64,000 bases of DNA from Drechslerella dactyloides (lineage: Eukaryota > Ascomycota > Orbiliomycetes > Orbiliales > Orbiliaceae), in the NCBI GenBank assembly GCA_020064725.1, contig JAGTWJ010000001.1, positions 4,278,001 to 4,342,000 on the forward strand, given 5' to 3'. The first letter of the stretch is position 1. Each line of letters starts with the position of its first letter. Below the pieces are notes generated by a model. The model made no database searches. It had not been told where the DNA came from and worked only from the letters and a program-made list of their open reading frames with translations. Both the position numbers and the translations under genes were made by a program. Below are positions 36,877-48,113 of the stretch, in pieces.

Positions 36877-38126
36877 CTGGAAACAAAAAATTGTACCATG
36901 AGACGAGCCGTTGAACTTACTGACAACTCCTATTGGCAGGCGAACGAAATGCTTCATAGTGTATACGAAGACGTAATCACTATAGCCGAAGATGTCTCAG
37001 GAATGCCGGCTTTGTGTCTTCCGCTTTCGCTTGGCGGAGTTGGTTTCGACTATAGGCTCGCTATGGCAGTCCCAGATATGTGGATCAAGCTCTTAAAGGA
37101 GGTCAAGGATGATGACTGGGACATGGGGAACATATGCTTTACCCTCACGAACCGTCGACATGGGGAGAAGACTATTGCATATGCGGAGAGCCACGACCAA
37201 GCGTAAGTCAAACACCGGTATGCAAAGCGACGACCATTTTTCTAATTGATGGTATAATATAGTTTGGTTGGAGATAAAACCATCATGATGTGGCTATGCA
37301 ACGAGGAGATGTATACAAATATGTCCGATTTGTCGGCACTGACACCCAAGATACAACGGGGCCTCGAGCTCCACAAGATGATCCGCCTGATATGTCATGG
37401 CCTCGGCGGAGAGGGATATCTGAATTTCGAAGGTTGGATAGACCCGGTGCTTTAGTCAAATTTCCTCATAACTATTCGATAACATTAACTTCGGAAATCC
37501 ACCGTCTGATAGGGAACGAATTTGGCCACCCAGAGTGGCTCGATTTCCCAAGGGATGGGAACGGCAACTCGTTCTGGTACGCCAGGCGACAGTGGAACGT
37601 CCTGGACGACAAATTGCTCAGATACAAATATTTGAACGAGTTTGATGCTTCGATGCAGCATGCTGAAGAACGCTACGGGTGGTTAAGCGCTCCTCAGGCC
37701 TATATCAGCTTGAAGCACGAGGTACGAGCAGCCATTGAGCATGCGGCACGATCGATCTCGAGCTGAGCTGAAATTAAGTTTCTTTATTATATCCAGGGAG
37801 ACAAAGTCATAGTTTACGAACGGGCGGGCCTCATCTGGATATTTAACTTCCACCCTACGCAAAGTTTCGTGGACTATCGGATCGGCGTTGAGGAGGCCGG
37901 GAAATATAAGATCATTTTAAACACGGATAGCAAACTCCATGGTGGCCTCGAGCGGATAGATGAGTCCGTGAGCTATTTCACGACACCACTAGAGTGGAAC
38001 AATAGAAAAAATTACATGCAGGTTTACAGTAAGATATCAACATTGGAGGTTGAACGCAGACAACATTTCGGCTAACCGATCTTAGTTCCCACCCGTACCG
38101 CGATTGTCTTTGCCAAGGAAGAGTAG
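35440..38126 (+). CDS. GBE1: 1,4-alpha-glucan (glycogen) branching enzyme
   Basis: Forms alpha-1,6 branches in glycogen (GH13 family, cytosolic). Nine exons: 35440-35619, 35695-35913, 35986-36671, 36731-36803, 36940-37202, 37263-37432, 37513-37721, 37797-38028 and 38086-38126, giving 690 residues, the usual eukaryotic length. The N-terminus has LDPWLSPY and an EGGLEKFSR block, then the CBM48 region (YREWAPNAEYASLI). Catalytic-domain motifs are LLDVVHSHA, DGFRFDGVTS with the nucleophile Asp, TIAEDVSGMPA with the acid/base Glu, and YAESHDQA. The C-terminus ends IPTRTAIVFAKEE. The CBM48 loop after SLI (GGENNQWDLGDYP) differs from the usual FNNWD form, an oddity worth checking. Intron 4 contains a run of 26 T. 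Confidence 0.96.
36851..36876. repeat. 26-T homopolymer inside a GBE1 intron
   Basis: An uninterrupted T run between exons 4 and 5 of GBE1. It may serve as an extended polypyrimidine tract, but its length is also prone to replication and sequencing slippage. Confidence 0.9.
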
Positions 38127-38662
38127 GTTCTTACGGTAGTGGGTCAGCGTGGGACCATGTTGCGTGAGGATATAAGATGGGCCCGGGTTGGCGCTGGGCA
38201 ATGTGCCTTTGTCCGGTAGTTGCTTTGATAGGAGCTCACGGCAGTATAGCGAAGGCACTAGCACGTATTATAAGGATGTAGAGAGATCGAGCTAACGAAC
38301 GTAGGCAATATGTATCAGCACTCAAGTATCATAATGCCTTCAATCAATAGAGTCGAGTTCACCTCACGGAGTTTGACATGTGCCGTCACAGCAGTAGACT
38401 TGTTGCGTTGTGAATGTCGTCTTTGGCGCAGAAATTTCCCGAGGTTGAGAATGGCTCCCGAGTTGTGTGTCCGAAAGAGTTAGTACCAATAATCACTTGG
38501 AAAGCGGACTTTTTTTCTTCTCTGGTTTTATTACCTCCCGAGACCACCCCTCCTCCGAACACCCACCACCTTATTCCAGCCACCCACTCTCCAATTGCCG
38601 GAGCCTCGTCTTCATCGCGGCCCGATACTCTTTTTCTCCCGTTCCGAATCCATTCATACGCA
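38127..38662. promoter_or_regulatory. Intergenic region GBE1-ATP2
   Basis: 536 bp holding the GBE1 3' end and the ATP2 promoter. Pyrimidine-rich patches (about 38510-38530, 38570-38600 and 38630-38650) lie upstream of the ATP2 start, as in many strongly expressed fungal genes. Overlapping short frames here look like chance. Confidence 0.5.
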
Positions 38663-41065
38663 ATGTTAAAGAAGTAGGTGCACCCATCGGCGAGCACAAT
38701 GGCTTGGGAATCCATTCGTGTCCTTCTTCCGGGTGGTTCGCTGTAAAGCGCCCTATAATGAAGATTCCCGGCCATTGTTTCATTTCAACCAAATTAAACA
38801 CTTTACGCAATCTTTCGACTTCTTTCCAATTGTTAAACCTTTTCTATGATTGCTAACACGAACTTGTAACCGTGCAGCGGGTTCTCTCGTTTTCTCGCGC
38901 GGGGGGGCCCGAGATTGTACCCCCGCCCCGTCATCAGGAATGCTGCTCGGTCTGCAGCACCACTCGTATCTGCCCGGTTTCAAAGCACCGATGCTCCTCT
39001 CATGGGAAAAATTCATCAAGTCATTGGTGCAGTCGTGGATGGTGCGTATCGATTCCCATTGTCGCTTGATCCTGTTTGGCTACGAGCAAAGACGTCAAGG
39101 CTAACCCGCAATAAATCTGGTGACAATAGTCAAATTCGATACTGACCGGCTACCTCCAATCTTAAATGCTATTCACACGGACAATAACGGGCAGCGTTTG
39201 GTCTTGGAAGTTGCTGTAAGATGCTCTACTGCTAATACGATCTGGGTTCAGCTGAAGAAATGAACCTGGCGCGGATTTGCGATGACAGGCACCGAACTAA
39301 TACGCCAATAGCAACATCTAGGAGAAAATATTGTCCGGACCATTGCTATGGATGGTACTGAGGGATTGGTCCGTGGTGCAGAATGTAAAGACAGCGGAGC
39401 ACCAATCATGATCCCTGTTGGCCCTGGAACTTTGGGCCGCATCATGAATGTAACTGGCGATCCAATTGATGAAAGAGGGCCTATAAAGGCTACAAAGCAT
39501 CTGCCGATCCATGCGGAAGCTCCGGCGTTCGTTGAGCAGAGTACTGCTGCTGAGATCTTGGTCACCGGCATCAAAGGTTAGTCCAACCCACCTGCGCTTA
39601 CCCTGGACATTTCTAATGCATATAATATGACTAGTTGTTGATCTTCTTGCGCCTTACGCCCGTGGTGGAAAAATTGGTCTTTTCGGCGGTGCCGGCGTCG
39701 GGAAAACCGTGTTCATCCAAGAGCTCATTGTAAGTTTGCCGTCGAGGCGCGACAGTCAATAAGGGAGGACAAAAAACAGGCCAAGGACTAACGCATTGTA
39801 TCGCCTTGTCTAGAATAACATCGCCAAGGCCCATGGTGGCTACTCCGTCTTCACTGGCGTTGGTGAACGCACACGTGAAGGGAATGATCTGTATCATGAA
39901 ATGCAAGAGACTCGTACGTAGCCTGTCGCATACGGAGGCGATGCTGCTTCGACTATGGATCTGACATTTGCTTTCTCGCTTTACAGAGGTCATCCAGCTG
40001 GATGGAGAATCGAAGGTGGCGCTTGTTTTTGGCCAGATGAACGAGCCTCCTGGTGCTCGTGCCCGAGTTGCTCTCACCGGGTTGACGGTTGCGGAATATT
40101 TCCGTGACGACGAGGGACAGGATGTGCTATTGTTTGTAAGTTCTGGACCCATTCGTGGACATCGCCGCGTAACTAAGTCTCACATAAAAAAAGGTCGACA
40201 ACATTTTCCGATTCACTCAAGCCGGTTCCGAAGTGTCTGCTTTGCTTGGGCGTATTCCTTCTGCTGTCGGATATCAGCCCACCCTAGCAACTGACATGGG
40301 TCTACTCCAAGAACGAATCACGACAACGAAGAAAGGATCCATTACTTCCGTGCAGGCTGTCTACGTCCCCGCAGACGATCTGACTGATCCGGCGCCCGCA
40401 ACCACCTTCGCTCATTTGGACGCTACTACAGTGCTCTCTCGCGGTATTTCTGAACTGGGTATCTACCCTGCAGTCGATCCGCTCGATTCCAAATCCCGGT
40501 TGATGGACCCCAGAGTCATTGGCGAGGAACATTACAATATTGCCAGCAAAGTGCAACAGACGCTCCAAGCTTATAGATCGCTCCAGGATATCATCGCTAT
40601 CTTGGGTATGGACGAACTCTCCGCGGAAGACAAACTCACAGTCACCAGAGCTCGCTGCATACAACGCTTCCTCTCGCAGCCGTTCGCTGTCGCTGAAGCT
40701 TTCACCGGAATGGAGGGTAAGCTCGTGGATCTGAAGGACACGTTACGGTCATTTAAAGAGATTCTCGATGGCAAGATGGATGACTGTCCCGAGGCAGGTT
40801 AGTACATATACACTTGAAGAACAGGCGACGAATATACAAGTCGCAACAGTATGTCCGGGACAGGTTAACTAATTTCTATACCTACAGCATTCTACATGGT
40901 TGGTAATATCGATGTAAGTGAACCTTTGTTGATTCTTCCTTTTGTTTTTTGTAGACCTGGCTGGATAAAGCTCTGTAAGGGATGCAACCGATCATTGAAT
41001 TCGCTAACGGGCAATAGGAGGTTCGAGTCAAAGCGGAGAAGATCATCGCCGAATCGAAGGAATAG
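38663..41065 (+). CDS. ATP2: Mitochondrial ATP synthase F1 subunit beta
   Basis: Catalytic beta subunit of the F1Fo ATP synthase in the mitochondrial matrix. Ten exons: 38663-38673, 38878-39041, 39130-39215, 39312-39576, 39635-39729, 39814-39913, 39987-40135, 40194-40797, 40888-40913 and 41018-41065, giving 515 residues. A tiny first exon (MLKN) joins an Arg-rich targeting sequence (GFSRFLARGGPRLY). Then come GKIHQVIGAVVD, the Walker A loop GGAGVGKT, GVGERTREGNDLYHEM with the catalytic Glu, QDVLLFVDNIFRF, and ATTVLSRGISELGIYPAVDPLDS. The C-terminus AFYMVGNIDEVRVKAEKI crosses the last intron. A usually conserved Gly/Thr-Met before QERIT reads LL here (MGLLQERITTT). Confidence 0.97.
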
Positions 41066-41340
41066 AATAATTTTCGTCGGACCTTCGAGATATCGATGGT
41101 CACCAAAAACCTTGTATAAAATTTCGATTGTAAAGAAATGTTTTGTTCTTAATCTTGTCAATAATTTCAAAGCCGATCGGGACCAACGGCTCGAAAACGA
41201 TTGCTCGTGCAGCTTGATAAAAGGGCATAGACCGTACTCAATATCGATTGTCATGCATTACTCTATCCTATGGAACGAATTCAATATTGTCTTCGTACTC
41301 CCACAGCTAAAATCGTCTCCTCCGTCTCACAGTGAAAAAT

Positions 41341-42907
41341 TTAATCCCCTTGGGATGTATACAAAAGCAGATACCACTTGTTTTCAAGGCCATCTAGTGG
41401 GTTTTTTACATTCGCCACCAGGCCGTCATCGTACTTGAGCCATCTATGTTCTCCCGTGCGTACAATCGCATAATAATGGCCTGAATGCAATGACGATGAC
41501 TCATGGCATACGATTGCTGAGAGTCTGCTTTTCCCAGCTCGCTGCTGTGTGAATGGCTCCCAGTCCAGGAGCTCGGGAAACTTCACTCTACGCCTGTCCT
41601 TTCCTCTCACTCCTGTTAAGCCAACCTTGAATCGACTGAGAGCTATTAATGCTACTCTTGGTGGAGATTCAAAGGTAATCTTCTTTCTGATACCTAAATT
41701 ACCACACTTCTCGCACTTATAATCCAGAATATGTTCGAAGCGGGTGTAGTGATTAATGCAGTCATTGAGACTAAGCTCTCCACTTCTTTTTGAGGGAAGG
41801 GCTGGGATGTTTAGCATTATCAAAGTGTCTTCTGTATTGCGTGTATGAGACAGCTGCCGGCACCGCGAGTTCAAACACTCGATCGTAGTGATCCGTGTGC
41901 TTGTGAACATGCCGTTGATGGCTGCTTTGATCGCTTCGGCGCTACTACAAGATTGTTAGCGGGCGAGATTTAGTCTTCGATATGATCTTCTGGGGCAATT
42001 GGAAACCACCTTTTGCTGCCACGTGTAGACAAACGGTCAAGGAGTAGGAGAATATACTCATGAGCATCCTCTTGTCGAGATAGGGCTGTCCGAGCAAATG
42101 TTCCTCCAATAGACTTGGCGATTGTTCGGAGCTGGGATGGCTCATGGGCAGAAGATTGGGTCCCAGGACAGTTGTAGTGTTCACGAAACACTAGTTGTAA
42201 TTGGCAACATACACATTTCTTGTCCTTATCGCCTGCAATACCGTTAGTGGATCGTATGGCGAGAAAAAGAGGCTTGCGAGCTGCTCACAGGTGTGCTCGA
42301 GAATAAGCTTCCGGAACTCATCGACGCTTCCCAGTGCCTGAAGGCTGGCATTGCGATAGCAATGAGTGCCGGATGTATTGAGATATCCGCGAGCTCTGGT
42401 CGAAGAGAAGGCCTACCGAAGTAGTTAGCTCATTATTCCGAGTCGGCCTCGCAGTAGAATGTGTAAGTTGCAGTTGCTTACCGAGTTCCCTCCCGATGAA
42501 TGCCGTGCGGCCCCATCAGGACTCCGAGGGCGTGTCGGCGGTTGTTTCGCTGTTATGGCTCTAATCGATGATGCCGAATTGATGATCTGTTTCTTATTCG
42601 GGTGGGCGGCACACTGGAAACCCGCCTCGAAAGCGCTCCGTTTCAATGGCCGTGAGATGGAGAGCGACGATGGAGAATGGACGGCGGCGGAACGCTCGGC
42701 TGTTGGAGATACCGTGGCCACCGACAAAGCGCAGGAGAGGGAAGAAGTAGAGTGGGTATGTTCCGGGTTTGATGGTCTCTTTGGAGGCTGCGGGAGGAAG
42801 CGACTTTGCATGGGCGCTGGGGAAGACGAAGGTTTGTCCCGCTCCGGGGACGATTCCGGCACGAACGCTATCGGGCGGGACAGCAGGGCGCATAGCGACA
42901 TGGCCAA
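41341..42907 (-). CDS. Ubiquitin-specific protease (USP, peptidase C19)
   Basis: Cysteine protease that removes ubiquitin from substrates. Four exons: 42907-42482, 42412-42289, 42232-42010 and 41944-41341, giving 458 residues. The N-terminal 140 residues are low-complexity, rich in Ser and Pro. The catalytic Cys box follows as SGTHCYRNASLQAL, then QEDAHEYILLLLD, a zinc-finger-like pair (YKCEKCG and a spread ECLNSRC), SRFKVG, and the His box LHSGHYYAIVRTGEHRWLKY with the final LLLYTSQ. All catalytic elements are present, so it should be active. Substrate and exact orthology (several short fungal Ubps are possible) cannot be told. It converges on ATP2 and diverges from TRM9 over 205 bp. Confidence 0.9.
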
Positions 42908-43001
42908 CGAAAGAGGGAGGATGTGTGTGATTGAGGCGGGTTCGAGGGTGTGGTTTGATGGCTGGACTGGCGTACGGTCTGTTGGAAATTGTTTCGTGCA
43001 T

Positions 43002-43020
43002 AAAAAAAAAAAAAAAAAAA
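43002..43020. repeat. 19-A homopolymer in the USP-TRM9 promoter
   Basis: An uninterrupted A run midway between the two divergent start codons. Poly(dA:dT) tracts commonly exclude nucleosomes in fungal promoters, so a promoter role is plausible but inferred. Confidence 0.7.
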
Positions 43021-43112
43021 GGACAGAAAGGTCTTATTTCAAGCACCGCATCCATATTGCCGCAATGATGCGACGCCCAGTCGACTGGTGATGCAAGTCC
43101 ACATCCCGAACC

Positions 43113-44008
43113 ATGGACACCGACCCGGAAGCCGAAAGAGGCCTTGATGCAGGGCTGTATGAAGAACACTACGTCCACCGAGTGTACGACAGGATTGCTT
43201 CCCACTTCTCAGCCACACGGTACAAGGTATGCGGTCGAAGACTGCGCGCCTCATCTCGCCAATCCACATCGGAACATCTCAAAACCATATTTTAACGACA
43301 TGCTGACGCAAATCGGTAGCCGTGGCCTATAGTGAACGAATTTCTCAGCGGCCTATCGCCAGGCTCCATCGGTGTTGACCTCGGCTGCGGGAATGGGAAG
43401 TACTTGAACGTGAATCCCGACATCTACATTGTCGGATCCGACAGGCAAGAATCGAACCAGTGTTCCTGCGGGTGCTCCTTCTTTCCATTTACTTACTCAG
43501 CGCCTTGCGGTATCGTAGGTGTCAAAATCTCGCGGAGATTGCGAGAGAGAAGTCCGTGACACAAGATACAATAGCCTCGGACATCCTTCACCCGCCACAC
43601 CGGCCGCACGCATTTGACTTTGCTCTGAGCATTGCAGTCATTCATCATCTCTCATCTGCTGTGAGAAGAAGAGAAGCGATATCCTCGGTCCTAGGGCTCC
43701 TCAAACCAGCAGGTGAAGCGAGAGCGCTGCTCTATGTATGGGCCTTGGAACAGAAGACATCCCGCCGTGGCTGGGACGAAAATTCCCCCCAAGATGTTCT
43801 TGTCCCTTGGGTTCTGAGTAAACAGTTTACCGAACCAATGGAGGATCAGACTGGTGACACCGTCAACGGGGTCGAGCCGATATTTCGGTACTATCACCTG
43901 TATAAAAATGGCGAGCTTGAAGACGACATCAAATCCGCTGGAGGCAAAGTTCTGGATTCTGGATATGAGAAAGATAACTGGTGGGCTATTTTTGAGAGAG
44001 CCTCCTGA
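43113..44008 (+). CDS. TRM9: tRNA wobble-uridine methyltransferase Trm9
   Basis: S-adenosylmethionine-dependent enzyme that, with Trm112, completes mcm5U at tRNA position 34. Three exons: 43113-43226, 43320-43444 and 43519-44008, giving 242 residues. It starts with EEHYVHRVYDRIASHFSATR, continues PWPIVNEFL, then SAM motif I (VDLGCGNGKYL), ASDILHPPHRPHAFDFALSI, AVIHHLSSAVRR and LYVWALEQKTSRRG, and ends FRYYHLYKNGELEDD plus DNWWAIFERAS. All match the family order. The second intron begins GC rather than GT (GACAG|GCAAGA), a rare but accepted class; a GT alternative would break the frame. TBCB follows 240 bp downstream on the same strand. Confidence 0.95.
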
Positions 44009-44248
44009 AGCCCTGAAGTAACACTCGATGTAATATTTCTGTGTCAAATCACTCGGTACTGCTTCTTTTCGTTTCCTCGTGTTCTTCGGCGCCGGTTCGC
44101 TTATTTAGATAGCGAGTAACAAGACATGTCACCCCGCCTTTTGCCAACGGTAGTCGCATGTTAGGTATTCACCTTTTTCCATCCGCCCGCCTATCGTCCG
44201 CCAACTTCAGCTCCAACTCCAGCGGCTCGTATACAGCCTACAGTAACG

Positions 44249-45058
44249 ATGCTCGGCACATTGCCTAGAGATATCATCGTCCTGCTTCATTCCGAAAATG
44301 CCGTTACTGAACGACGTGTTACACAATCATGGACAATTGCCGACCTGAAGCTGAAGCTGGAACCTGTGACAGGGATTCCTCCTTCCGCTCAGAGACTGTC
44401 GTATCAGCTTCCCGATAGCAATAGCCCGGTGACCCTGGAAAGATTGAACGAGAATGCCGTTCAGGTATCTGAACTGCAATGGCAAATGTACACCAAGCTA
44501 ACGGTGAGTATTCAAGGTCTACTTCTCTAGGACTAGCATACACTGAGTCTCATTGAAAAATTATAGGTTGACGATACGAGGCCACCTGGATTACGGGAAA
44601 ATTATTCAGATACCTCTCAAGTGGAGAAGTATGAAATGCCAACTGAAGAATATGCTAAATTATCAAACTCGGTTCTGGCCTGGAAGAAGAGAAATCAACT
44701 GGGGAGGTTCGACCCTAAGAAAGCTGACGCGACAGCAGCTGTACAAGCGGGGACCACAACAGAAGTCGAAGCGAGAAACATACGGGTGGGAGCGAGATGC
44801 ATTGTTGGCGACGACTCGACAGAGCGGCGGGGCCAGGTAGCCTACGTTGGCCAAGTGGACAAGATTCCGCAAGGAGGCACTTGGGTTGGTGTTCGATTGG
44901 ATGAGCCTACAGGCAAGAACGATGGCAGTATTGAAGACGTAAAATTTTTCGACGCGGAAAAGAGCCATGGGATATTTGTGCGACCTAGTAGGGTTACCGT
45001 TGGTGACTATCCCCCCATCTCGTTCGTTGAGACGGAGGATCTTCTCGAGGAGATCTGA
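44249..45058 (+). CDS. TBCB: Tubulin-folding cofactor B (Alp11-like)
   Basis: Cytosolic chaperone that handles alpha-tubulin in the tubulin folding pathway. Two exons, 44249-44503 and 44567-45058, give 248 residues, the usual size. The N-terminus is a ubiquitin-like domain (DIIVLLHSENAVTERRVTQS, TIADLKLKLEPVTGIPPSAQRL). After a linker with YEMPTEEYAKL comes a CAP-Gly domain: VGARCIV, GQVAYVGQVDKIPQGGTWVGV, LDEPTGKNDGS and HGIFVRPSRV. The end FVETEDLLEEI is a typical acidic tail, although the last residue is not the Met usual for EEI/LEEM-type tails. It converges on CENP-C with only about 100 bp between stop codons. Confidence 0.95.
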
Positions 45059-45161
45059 CCTCGTGGACTTTGCATTATATGTACAGGACATCTTGCAAAA
45101 ATGGACAACAAAGTCTCCTTGGTCTTGAAAGTTTTGAGGGAAGCAAAACCAAAAAGGATTC

Positions 45162-47791
45162 TCATTCCACTTCTGTCTCTGGAATACATGCTTGTGCAAA
45201 AAAGATTCTTGCGGTTCGAGGGAAGGGATTGGAGATCCTGTACATATTGCCTGCTCAAGAACTATTAGTAAATACCGTACTCTGGACAACGGAACGATAA
45301 TCAACGTACCGCGAGGAACTTGAAACTGTCCTCCTCGATTAATTCTGAACCCTAGCTCGTTCACCTCCGCTTCAATTTTGCCTTCGAGCACGAAGAAAAC
45401 CAGTTGCATTTTACCACTGCTCTTCAACTTCTTCGTTGCACCTGTTTGTAGTTCTAAGATGCCACATCCCATAAATTCCTTCCCCATTGTTTTTGCGAAC
45501 AGATAATCAGAACCAAATATAGGCTTGAATTCGATGCCGTTTCGGGATATTGCGATTTCTAGACACTGTCAGCTCTGGTTCCTGAAGCAAAGAGAAACTG
45601 CGAAGGATGCTAACTAACCATCTTCAATTTCATCCTCTTCTATACCAGAATGATCCGAGGGCCACTGCCTAACCATTCCTACTAGCTTACCAAGTTTCTC
45701 CCAGTCTTCATCGTCCGTGTCGTTGTCGCTCAGATCTTCTTGATCGTCGTTGTTCAGCACTTTTACTTTACCGCTTTTATTCATCTTCTTTGTATGAACT
45801 GTGGTTTCTTGAGTTCGAGCCCGCGACTTCCTTTGAGGCCGGGTCGCGGGCTTTTCTTCAATCCGTATCACTTCTTCAGTCAGAGATACAGCGGTTCCAG
45901 ACTCACGTCTCTCGTTTACTGTGTAGACTCTCTTTTCGTTTTTCCAATATTGCAAAGGTGCAATACGCGAGCGCTTTGGTCTGTCGGATTCAAGCTGGGC
46001 GTTTCCCGCCTTCGCATCAGTCGCGAGCACGGGCGCCTGGTCTGTGGAGGACGATTTATCTTGTGTTTTCTCACGGTTGCTGATTGCATTGTCTCCGCTG
46101 ACATCCGATTTAGATCGAGGGAGCCCATTCAAATTGGAGGTTGGTTCTTCTGTTGTCAACGAGTCTAATTTGCGTTTTCGCCCCCTCTTGGCTAAAGGAG
46201 GGCGCTGGCCTGGGTTGGGTTGCATCTTTTGGTTTTGCCCAGCATTTACTGACTCCGTGGCTGTAGTAGCATCTTGACGGGATGTTCGATCTGTAGGATT
46301 CTGCGTCGTTTGCTCCAAGGAGTTTGCCCGTCTAACCCGGGGGGGTAAAGATGCCTGGATCTTCTTGGGACGACCAGCTCGCCTTGGAAGGGACGAGTTA
46401 GACTGCTGCGCAGCAATACCGTGATTCTTGGAATTGCTTGTGGATTCTTCTTGATTTGAACCAGGAGATTCACGTGAGGCGGATGTGTCTCTACTTGCTC
46501 TCGCATCCTCTGCATCCTCTGTATCCGATTGTCCAACCTCCTCGGGGATACTATCTGTGTTTGAACCCACCGAAGTCCTACTCTCAACCCGAGAACCCCT
46601 TGACCTTTGCTTCGTATTGCTTCTGTCAAGATCACTTGGTCGAGGTCTAGAGGCTTCCTGTTTGCGTTTCCCAACGAGATTTGATCCGGTTGTATCATTC
46701 TTCATAGTCTGTCGTGCAGAATTATTTGAGTCGTGGTGGGAATTGGTCTTTGCGGAGGAGGGATTAGCCGATTCGGCGCTGTCCACAGTATCGATAATGC
46801 TTAGATCGCGCTCTTCATCGTCCGACTGGCCGAGCGAGTCAGCTTTTAATTGCAGGTGTCGTTTCCCTTGGGTGAGAAGTCGACTGCCATGCCCCCCCGA
46901 ACGTAACCCAGTAGATGCCGTCATGCCTCTCTGTGCCTTTGAAATTGATGATATGTGATTGGTCCCATGTGGGGCGGGTTCTTCTTCTGAGGCCTTGGGC
47001 ATGTTTTCTTTGCTGGAAGTAAAATCATCCTCAGCTTCGTTATCCTGAGTGAGATGGTTTCGTTGGAGCTTGGCCCCGCGGGTCGTTTGCTTTTTGTGTA
47101 AAGATATTCTGCGAGGGGATGGGGACACTGATGGTAACGATGGTGACGGTTGGGGGAATAGGTGTGTGCTTTGTGAGGCGACGAATGGCGAATGAGTAGT
47201 TGATAATGTTGACTTTCGTCGGGCTGGCGAATATATCCCAGGATACGGCTTTTTGACGGAAGCAATTTGTCTATCCGTCCGACGTGATTCCAGAGTATCT
47301 GCTAAACTTCTGGCTGAACCTGACCATAAGAGGCACAATCGATTAGATACCGGGGAGGATACTAGGTTGGACAAAGGCAGAGATCAACAAACTCTCTTCA
47401 ATATCCATTGAGGCACTGCTATCTAGCCGGATACGTGGCGTGGCATCATGAGCATTTGAGGCTAAATCCGAGACCCCCCTGGACTCTACCATGTCATGGC
47501 GATCGTCATGGGAATCGTCGCTGGGCAGGTCTTCGGGATAGTTGTCTGGCGCTCGGGCTTCGGATTCCGCTCGGGGGGAGGAGAAGAAGGCGCTCATGTC
47601 TTCCATCCCATCGTCATTCCTTGGTAGGTTCTGAACGGTGAAGCCAGTTTTCCTAGTCCGTTCGAAGTAGACGTTTATTAGTCACAGCCACTTTTCATAT
47701 GTTCGAAAAAATCAAAGGCCCATTTATACCTCCCTACCATACCAACATCGGTATGGAGGTTCTCCCGCTTCTTATTGGTAATGGAGGCCAT
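45162..47791 (-). CDS. MIF2: Inner kinetochore protein CENP-C/Mif2
   Basis: Binds CENP-A nucleosomes and builds the inner kinetochore. Five exons: 47791-47730, 47652-47363, 47319-45619, 45558-45310 and 45250-45162, giving 796 residues. The N-terminus DVGMVGRKTGFTV and MEDMSAFFSSP matches the Mif2 N-terminal region. A long disordered Ser/Arg/Glu-rich middle follows. The CENP-C motif is SRIAPLQYWKNEKRVY near the end of exon 3. The C-terminal cupin dimerisation domain reads ILELQTGATKKLKSSGKMQ, LVFFVLEGKIEAEV, FRINRGGQFQVPRGNMYRIS and ARIFFAQA. Intron 2 is only about 43 bp (donor GTATCC after FVQP), the shortest I propose here and the least certain joint. Confidence 0.95.
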
Positions 47792-48113
47792 TGCATTAAG
47801 GTGACGGTCGACCTAGTCGGTGATGAGAGACGATGGTATGCAGTGGCTAGGTGCCAGTGACCTAGTACAGGGATAGCAGTAGGTGGTGGTTGTTGTGGGA
47901 GTTCGACGCCGCCGTCTTCGCGATGCGAATGGTGTTGATGTCGAAAGGTGTGGTGTTTTCCAGGCGACGCTGTCAAACGCGATTAGTTGGCCCCGCGTGT
48001 TTGTTGTGTTGGCGAGTTAGGACGCGTTGGTATCTGATCTGGCGAGTCTCCAAACCGCCACTTACCTCCCTGATGAGGTACCCACTCGGTTCTCGCTCGC
48101 ATATCAGTACACG
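47792..48113. promoter_or_regulatory. Shared upstream region of MIF2 and RNH201
   Basis: 322 bp between the divergent starts. The RNH201 frame is open upstream to 48027, so a longer N-terminus is possible; I chose the ATG at 48114. No specific site recognised. Confidence 0.45.

Noticed and set aside
38400..38860. Frames of up to 129 residues on both strands upstream of ATP2
   Set aside because: Low-complexity and mutually overlapping; they lie in the ATP2 promoter and first intron.
40914..41017. Extra exon in ATP2 coding TWLDKAL
   Set aside because: Including it shifts the frame of the conserved C-terminus EVRVKAEKI; a single intron 40914-41017 keeps it.
42459..43205. Frames of about 200 residues antisense to or overlapping the USP N-terminus
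   Set aside because: They are readings of the GC-rich USP exon 1 and the promoter in other frames; they lack domain features.
43445..43475. tRNA-like T-arm (GGTTCGATTC on the minus strand)
   Set aside because: The flanking bases do not form a T stem and no D or anticodon arm is present; it is intron sequence of TRM9.
47320..47362. 31-bp intron in MIF2 using the donor GTATCT
   Set aside because: Too short to splice; the 43-bp alternative keeps the same frame and is preferred.
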